Shown here piece after piece: positions 58,933 through 64,000 of a stretch of 64,000 nt of DNA. A program made the position numbers and the translations under genes. Positions within the stretch are counted from its first letter, which is position 1; the number at the start of each line of letters is the position of its first letter. Source of the stretch: Oscillospiraceae bacterium. GTDB taxonomy: Bacteria; Bacillota; Clostridia; Oscillospirales; Oscillospiraceae. The notes under the pieces are model-generated. The model had not been told where the DNA came from. It was given only the letters and a program-made list of their open reading frames with translations, and made no database searches. Location: contig JAFPXK010000084.1 of the NCBI GenBank assembly GCA_017412585.1, forward strand, positions 1-64,000, given 5' to 3'.

Positions 58933-60729
58933 ATGATACACAGACCCGAGGCGGAGATTATGAAAAGCTGGGCCTCCACCGATGTACCCACGGTGACGGT
59001 GGTGGCCATCTGCTACTGCCATAAAAAATACCTGCCCGCCGCCCTGGACAGCGTGCTGGCCCAGGAGACGGATTTCCCCTTTGAGGTGCTGGTCCATGAC
59101 GACGCCTCCCCCGACGGCAGCGCCGCCATCATCCGGAAGTACGCCGCCCGGTATCCCCGCATCATCAGGCCCGTTCTGGAACAGGAAAATCAGTTTTCCC
59201 GGGGCATAAAGGCGCTGCTGCAGGCGGTGCTGCCCGGCATCCGGGGCAAATATATCGCCTATCTGGACTGCGACGACTTCTGGACGGACAGCCATAAGCT
59301 GCAGCAGCAGGTGGACTTTCTGGAGGCCCACCCGGCCTATCTGGCGGTGGCCCACAACTGCACCGTGGTGGACAAAAACGGCGTCGCCACCGGCGAGCCC
59401 TACCCGGAGTGCCGCGACGGAGAATACACCATGGACCACTTCCTTCGCGGCATCCTGCCCGGGCAGCTGGCCACGCTGCTGGTGCGGGATATTTTCACCC
59501 GGAACGCCGCCGACCATCCCCTGCTGACCGCTAACCCCCAGGGGCCCTTTGACCGTGTGCTCGTCCTGACGCTGCTGCTGAACGGACGGGTCTTCTGCCT
59601 GCAAAAGGCCATGAGCGCCTACCGCCACATCACCGACGGCGGCGCCAGCTATTCCGCCACCTATCACTTTGACATCCGGCGGGAGGCCCGGTTTTACCTG
59701 TCCCTGGTGCTGCAGTGCAAGCGGATGGGCCGCACCGGCGACGCCGTGGGGCTGCTGCGGTGGCTGGCGGATTTTCTGGCGCCCTTCGTGGCCGCGGGGT
59801 ACGTCAGCGAGGAGGAGGGCGAACCCTATCTGGCCTTCTGCCGCAGCGCCATCGCCTCCCTGTCGAGCCGGCTGCGGGGCGAGCATAAGCGATGCCCCTG
59901 CTGTGGGCAGGAGGTGCAGTACACGCCGCTGCGCCTGGAGGAACAGGCCAGGCTGCTGGCTGACGGCGGGCCCATTTTGCCCGAGACCATGAACGTCGAT
60001 GCATTCCGCTGCCCCGTCTGCGGCAGCACCGACGGAGAGCGGCTGCTGGCCGCCGCCCTGGCGCGGCTGGCTCCCGCCCGGGCAGAGAGCCCCGCCCTGT
60101 ACGTCGCCCCCTCCCCCGCCGCCTGTCAATGGCTCAGATGCATGGACATCCCCTGGGAGGCCTGCGGGGCGGATACCGCCTCTCTCCCCGCCGGGCGCTA
60201 TAACCTGGTGCTCTGTGCTAACGCTTTGGATGATGCAGACGACAGCCGCCGCATCCTGCGGGAGTTGCAGCGGATTTTAGCGCCGGAGGGCGCCGTGCTG
60301 CTGCTGGCCCCGGTGGATCTGGGCCTTTCCGGCGTCGGGGAAGGGCCGGGCACCGGAGACAACCCCCGCCGTTACAGCCGCCGGGGCCTGGAAGCCCTTT
60401 TGGCGCAGCACTTTGCGGTGCAGCCTCTGGGCCGGGACTTCTTTGGCCAGGGCTGCTTTGCCCAGGCGGGGCTGACGGAGACCGCCACCGTGTACCTGCT
60501 CACACATCCCGGCCGCTGCGCCGCCTTTACGGCGCCGCCGGGGGACACCCCCGGCCCGGAGGGGGACGACCTGGCCCGGATTCAGGCGGAGCGCCGCGAG
60601 CTGGCCCGGCAGCTGGCGGCGGTGCGGCATGAATACGACGTCATTTCCAACGCCACCCTGTGGAAGGCCACCAAGCCCCTCCGCACGGTGCTGGACGGGG
60701 TGAAAAGGCTGCTGGGCCTCCTCCCGTGA
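58933..60729 (+). CDS. GT2-zinc ribbon-methyltransferase-like fusion protein
   Basis: This 598-residue protein begins with a GT2 domain (about 15-300): TVTVVAICYCHKKYLPAALDSVLAQE, VHDDASPDG and AYLDCDDFWTDSHKL. A Cys-rich segment follows (CPCCG about 320 and CPVCG about 362), likely a zinc ribbon. Residues about 375-500 look like a class I methyltransferase, with NLVLCANALDDADDSRRILRELQRILAPEGAVLLLAP, although the usual GxGxG loop is degenerate. A charged, possibly coiled-coil tail ends the protein. I know of no characterised fusion of this order. It lies between the ATP-grasp and aminotransferase genes. Confidence 0.85.
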   Translation: MIHRPEAEIMKSWASTDVPTVTVVAICYCHKKYLPAALDSVLAQETDFPFEVLVHDDASPDGSAAIIRKYAARYPRIIRPVLEQENQFSRGIKALLQAVLPGIRGKYIAYLDCDDFWTDSHKLQQQVDFLEAHPAYLAVAHNCTVVDKNGVATGEPYPECRDGEYTMDHFLRGILPGQLATLLVRDIFTRNAADHPLLTANPQGPFDRVLVLTLLLNGRVFCLQKAMSAYRHITDGGASYSATYHFDIRREARFYLSLVLQCKRMGRTGDAVGLLRWLADFLAPFVAAGYVSEEEGEPYLAFCRSAIASLSSRLRGEHKRCPCCGQEVQYTPLRLEEQARLLADGGPILPETMNVDAFRCPVCGSTDGERLLAAALARLAPARAESPALYVAPSPAACQWLRCMDIPWEACGADTASLPAGRYNLVLCANALDDADDSRRILRELQRILAPEGAVLLLAPVDLGLSGVGEGPGTGDNPRRYSRRGLEALLAQHFAVQPLGRDFFGQGCFAQAGLTETATVYLLTHPGRCAAFTAPPGDTPGPEGDDLARIQAERRELARQLAAVRHEYDVISNATLWKATKPLRTVLDGVKRLLGLLP

Positions 60730-60765
60730 CAGCCAGATGCGCCCCACAGGAAAGGAGGGATACGG

Positions 60766-61878
60766 ATGGACACCATCCACGTCACACGGCCGTCCATGCC
60801 GGATTATGACGAATACTGCCGGGAGATTCAAAAGCTGTGGGACAGCCGTCGGCTCACCAACATGGGCCCGGAGCATGAGGCGCTGCGCGCCGCCCTGGAG
60901 CAGTATCTGGGCTGTCCCCACGTGGTGCTCCACGCCAACGGGCATCTGGCCCTGGAAAACACCCTTGCCGCCATGGGTCTGCCCCGGGGCGGCGAGGTCA
61001 TTACCACCCCCTTCACCTTCGCCTCCACCACCCACGCCATCGTCCGCAGCGGCCTGACGCCGGTGTTCTGCGACGTGGAAGGCGACGCCTTCACCATGGA
61101 CCCGGGCAAAATAGAGGCGCTGATCACGGACAAGACCGTGGCCATCCTGCCGGTACACGTCTACGGCCATGTGTGCGACGTGGCGGCCATTGACCGCGTG
61201 GCCAAGGCCCACGTCCTGCCGGTGATCTACGACGCCGCCCACGCCTTCGGCGTCCGGTACAAGGGCGTCAGCGCCGTCAATTTCGGCGACGCCGCCATCC
61301 TCTCCTTCCACGCCACCAAGGTGTTCCACACCATCGAGGGCGGGGCGGTCTGCCTGGGACGGGAGGACCTTGCCGCCAGGCTGGACGACCTGAAAAACTT
61401 CGGCATCCGGGGCCCGGAGCAGTGCGCGGTCCCCGGGGGCAACGCCAAAATGAACGAGTTTCAGGCGGCCATGGGGCTGTGCAATCTCCGCCATGTGGAG
61501 GGGGAGATTGCCAAGCGGGGCCGTCTGGCGGAGCGATATCGCCGGAATCTGGCCGGCGTGCCCGGCATCCGGCTGTGCCGCCCCCAGAAGGACGTGACCC
61601 CCAACTTCGCCTATTTCCCGGTGCTGTTCGACGGCTTCCGCGCCTCCCGGGACGCGGTGTGTGACGCCCTGGCGGAGCGGCACATCATGGCCCGGAAATA
61701 CTTCTACCCCCTCACCAGCCGCTTCCCCTGCTATGCCCACCTGCCCACCGCCGGGCGGAGCAGCACCCCGGTGGCGGCATACGCGGCAGACTGCGTTCTG
61801 ACCCTGCCGCTGTACGCAGACCTGGCGGCGGAGGACGTGGACCGCATCTGCGAGGCCATCCTCGCCTGCGGCAAATGA
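60766..61878 (+). CDS. DegT/DnrJ/EryC1/StrS aminotransferase
   Basis: This 370-residue PLP enzyme adds an amino group to a keto-sugar nucleotide. It has LGCPHVVLHANGHLALENTLAAMGL, VITTPFTFASTTHAIVRSG, LPVIYDAAHAFGVRYKG and the PLP Lys in LSFHATKVFHTIEGGAVC. The C-terminal SRFPCYAHLP is typical. It is the last gene of the rightward operon, followed by a bidirectional terminator. The sugar is unknown. Nothing else in the window makes a keto-sugar other than the rml intermediate, so a 4- or 3-amino sugar from dTDP-4-dehydroglucose is possible. Confidence 0.93.
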   Translation: MDTIHVTRPSMPDYDEYCREIQKLWDSRRLTNMGPEHEALRAALEQYLGCPHVVLHANGHLALENTLAAMGLPRGGEVITTPFTFASTTHAIVRSGLTPVFCDVEGDAFTMDPGKIEALITDKTVAILPVHVYGHVCDVAAIDRVAKAHVLPVIYDAAHAFGVRYKGVSAVNFGDAAILSFHATKVFHTIEGGAVCLGREDLAARLDDLKNFGIRGPEQCAVPGGNAKMNEFQAAMGLCNLRHVEGEIAKRGRLAERYRRNLAGVPGIRLCRPQKDVTPNFAYFPVLFDGFRASRDAVCDALAERHIMARKYFYPLTSRFPCYAHLPTAGRSSTPVAAYAADCVLTLPLYADLAAEDVDRICEAILACGK

Positions 61879-61914
61879 CCGGCGGGCATGAATGGAAAAC
61901 CTGACCGCATAAAA

Positions 61915-61944
61915 CGAGGACAGCCTTGCGGCTGTCCTCGATTA
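61915..61944. terminator. Bidirectional terminator after the polysaccharide operon
   Basis: CGAGGACAGCC and GGCTGTCCTCG form an 11-bp stem with a TTGC loop, flanked by AAAA and ATTATATTTATT. It serves the convergent SPFH gene as well. Confidence 0.88.
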
Positions 61945-61972
61945 TATTTATTGTCCGCGCCGGGTGTGCCCT

Positions 61973-63175
61973 TCAGCCCACGATGTCGTTGTTGTCAAAG
62001 GGGTCGCCGCACTCGGGGCAGAACCGGGGAGGCTGCTGGCCCTGGGGCACCGTCCAGCCGCACTTGTCGCAGCGGTACTGCACTGCGCCGGCGGGCTTGC
62101 GGGCGCCGCACTGGGGGCAGAACTTGCCCTGGTTGACGCTGCCGCAGGCGCAGGTCCAGCCCTGGGCAGGGGCGGCGGGGGCGCTCTGCTGGCCCATCTG
62201 GTAGAGGGCGGCGGCGTTAAAGCCGCCGGCCTGACCGGCCATATTCATACCCATAAAGGCAGCGGCGGCGCCGCCGGGGTTGGCGGCGGCGTTCTTCATG
62301 GCGTCGCCCTGGGCGCCCACCAGGTGGGCGGCGGCCCGGGCGGGGTCCATAAAGGCGGCGTTGCGCTGCATCTCCTTGAGCATGGCCTCGTCCTCGGGGT
62401 TGGCGGTGACGGAGCTGACGCCCACCTGCACCACCTCGATGCCCCGGAAGTCACGCCACTTGGCGCTCAAAGCCTCCCGCATGGCGTCGGCCAGCGCCTC
62501 GGTGCGGCCGGGCAGGGCGCTGTAACGGATGCCCTGCTCACTGATGCGGGCAAAGGCGGGCTGCAGGGCGGTGAGGAACTCGCTCTTGAGCTGGCTATCC
62601 AGCATATCCCGGGTATACTCGCCGGACACGTTGCCGCACACGTTGGTATAGAACAGCATGGGGTTGGTGATGCGGTAGCTGTACTCGCCGAAGCAGCGCA
62701 CGGACACGTCGATGTCGATGCCTGCCCGCTGGTCCACCACCCGGAAGGGGATGGCGTTGGGGGTGCCGTACTTGTTGCCGGGCAGCTCCTTGGTGTTGAA
62801 GTAATAGATGCGCTGATCCTTGGGGGGCACGCCGCCGAAGGTAAAGCGCTTGCACATCTGCTGGAACATCACCGTCAGCCCCTCCCCCAGGGGGCCGTTG
62901 AAAATGGAGGGCTCGGTGGAGGCGTCAAAGACGAACTCACCGGGCTCGGCGCACAGCTCCACCACCTGGCCCTGCTCCACAATCATCATGCACTGGCCGT
63001 CGGCCACGGCGATGACGGAGCCGGAGGAGATGATGTTGTCGCTGCCGTGGCGACCCCGCTTCACGCCCTTGGTCGCCAGCACGTCGGCGGGCAAGGCCTC
63101 GCAGTAAAAGTATTCCTTCCACTGGTCGCCCAGCACGCCGGCGGCGCTCTTGACTGCCGCTTTAATCAGACCCAT
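61973..63175 (-). CDS. SPFH-domain protein with C-terminal zinc ribbons (YdjI-like)
   Basis: This 400-residue protein starts MGLIKAAVKSAAGVLGDQWKEYFYCE, then an SPFH (stomatin/flotillin-like) domain to about residue 260. A Gly/Ala/Met-rich stretch follows (about 275-330), then zinc ribbons CACGSVNQGKFCPQCG and CDKCGWTVPQGQQPPRFCPECG. This matches YdjI of Bacillus, which works with partners at the membrane in stress responses. The next gene upstream is a TPM-domain protein, as in the Bacillus ydjGHI operon. The ATG has GAAAGGAGAATCGTT before it. Confidence 0.92.
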   Translation of the reverse strand: MGLIKAAVKSAAGVLGDQWKEYFYCEALPADVLATKGVKRGRHGSDNIISSGSVIAVADGQCMMIVEQGQVVELCAEPGEFVFDASTEPSIFNGPLGEGLTVMFQQMCKRFTFGGVPPKDQRIYYFNTKELPGNKYGTPNAIPFRVVDQRAGIDIDVSVRCFGEYSYRITNPMLFYTNVCGNVSGEYTRDMLDSQLKSEFLTALQPAFARISEQGIRYSALPGRTEALADAMREALSAKWRDFRGIEVVQVGVSSVTANPEDEAMLKEMQRNAAFMDPARAAAHLVGAQGDAMKNAAANPGGAAAAFMGMNMAGQAGGFNAAALYQMGQQSAPAAPAQGWTCACGSVNQGKFCPQCGARKPAGAVQYRCDKCGWTVPQGQQPPRFCPECGDPFDNNDIVG

Positions 63176-63233
63176 AACGATTCTCCTTTCAATATGAAAA
63201 AATCAGTTTTTCTGAAACATGACGCTGCAAAGG

Positions 63234-64000
63234 TCAGAATTTACCGCCTCCGCCGCCGAAGCTGCGTCCGCCGGAGGAGGAGAAGCCGCCGCCTCCGCCG
63301 CCGCTCTTGGTGCTGCTCTCCCGGCGGTGGCGGGTGACGGTGCGGTGGAGGTAAAAGTCCCGGTGGCGGCGCAGGTGGAAGCTGCCGGGCACCAGGTATT
63401 CCTCCGCGTCGGCGGCCTGGCGCACCGTCTTCATCTTGTGGCGCTCCACCCCTAACGTGATGCCGCCCACCAGCAGGAAGGCGATGACCGCCAGCACGGC
63501 GGGTACGGTGTAATTATACACCTTTTTGCCGGACATGACGGTGGCGGTGTCGTCCAGGTATTGCAGCACGCCCTGCCCGTAGGCGTCGCTCTCGCCCTCG
63601 GCGCCCCGCACCAGCCAGGGCTGCAGCCGGGCGTTGAGCCGCTCATTGGCCTGGGAGGTATACAAATCCATATACCTGCCGCAGGTGGCGGTGAACCAGC
63701 CCCGGTCCAGGGGGTCCATGCAGATGAGCAGCACGCCGCCGGAGAAGTCGTCCCCCACGCCGTAGCCGTTGAACTGGTAGAAGTCCGCCGCCAGCATATT
63801 ATGTTCCATGCCGTAGGCGCTGGGGGAGGTGTACACCACGAAGTCCATGTTATACGCCTCACGCATGGCGGCGATTTTCACCGCCATGGCCGCCTCCTGC
63901 CCGTCGGTAAAGAGGTCGGCGTCGTCCACCACCCGGGGCGTGGAGGCCGCGGTGTGGAAGTCCACGAAGGAGGCCACGTCCGCCGGGTACCAGTCGGGCA
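63234..64000 (-). CDS. TPM-domain membrane protein, 5' partial
   Basis: The reading frame is open to the window edge (PDWYPADVASFVDFH), so the start lies outside and the GTG near 63977 is internal. The visible 255 residues have a TPM domain (VVDDADLFTDGQEAAMAVKIAAMREAYNMDFVVYTSPSA, then GVLLICMDPLDRGWF). A membrane segment follows (VLAVIAFLLVGGITLGV), then a cytoplasmic tail ending in a Gly/Ser/Phe-rich FSSSGGRSFGGGGGKF. It resembles YdjH of Bacillus and pairs with the SPFH gene 58 bases downstream. Confidence 0.9.
   Translation of the reverse strand, partial: PDWYPADVASFVDFHTAASTPRVVDDADLFTDGQEAAMAVKIAAMREAYNMDFVVYTSPSAYGMEHNMLAADFYQFNGYGVGDDFSGGVLLICMDPLDRGWFTATCGRYMDLYTSQANERLNARLQPWLVRGAEGESDAYGQGVLQYLDDTATVMSGKKVYNYTVPAVLAVIAFLLVGGITLGVERHKMKTVRQAADAEEYLVPGSFHLRRHRDFYLHRTVTRHRRESSTKSGGGGGGFSSSGGRSFGGGGGKF

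Overview
The window is 64 kb of GC-rich, densely packed bacterial chromosome from an endospore-forming member of the Bacillota. SpoIIID and SpoIIE show sporulation. The rimP-nusA-rnpM-ylxQ-infB-rbfA-nrnA-truB-ribF operon, the 4.5S-type SRP RNA just before dnaX, and many small genes typical of gut Clostridia point to the Oscillospiraceae (Flavonifractor/Lawsonibacter-like). This placement rests on gene content and sequence style, not on a database search. I see no prophage, insertion sequence with a transposase, CRISPR array or plasmid gene.

Layout. 1-2.1 kb: end of the Tex RNA-binding protein. 2.4-5.2 kb: spoIIID, then a ferrous-iron operon (FeoA-FeoB fusion plus a small Cys-rich partner). 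5.4-13 kb: housekeeping genes (P-loop protein, Pgi, DacF-type carboxypeptidase, HIT protein, tRNA-Gly(CCC), TruA, a GNAT-like protein, a phosphopantetheinyl transferase, a ROK glucokinase). 13.3-17.4 kb: DUF3783 protein, then a lipoprotein/response regulator/histidine kinase/inositol-phosphatase unit. 17.7-19.8 kb: two CobW-type metal GTPases, one with a long His-rich tandem repeat. 19.9-24.9 kb: SRP RNA, dnaX, ybaB, a DUF3810 zinc-peptidase-like membrane protein, a thioesterase and a lipid kinase. 24.9-29.6 kb: a sodium-dependent transporter and a complete zinc uptake operon (Fur-family regulator, binding protein, ATPase, permease) with a perfect palindromic operator. 29.6-38 kb: the nusA-infB translation/RNA operon. 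38-43 kb: spoIIE, a small membrane protein, dus, an ECF sigma factor and its putative anti-sigma factor. 43-44.2 kb: rpsF-ssb-rpsR. 44.2-50.2 kb: dCMP deaminase, an MBOAT/DHHW O-acetylation set, and a GH25 lysozyme.

50.3-61.9 kb is a cell-surface polysaccharide locus. A leftward operon makes dTDP-rhamnose (rmlA-B-C-D) and carries two GT2 glycosyltransferases. It diverges from a rightward operon with a double-GT2 protein, an ATP-grasp enzyme, a GT2/zinc-ribbon/methyltransferase-like fusion and a DegT-type aminotransferase. 62-64 kb holds an SPFH/zinc-ribbon protein next to a TPM-domain protein that runs off the window.

The most unusual non-coding structure is a set of intergenic hairpin arrays (near 2.2, 9.3, 13.2, 17.5, 34.7 and 40.5 kb). 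Short conserved linkers separate hairpins whose stems differ between copies but stay base-paired. Two pairs of copies can be aligned within this window. They look like small non-autonomous repeats conserved for folding rather than for sequence.
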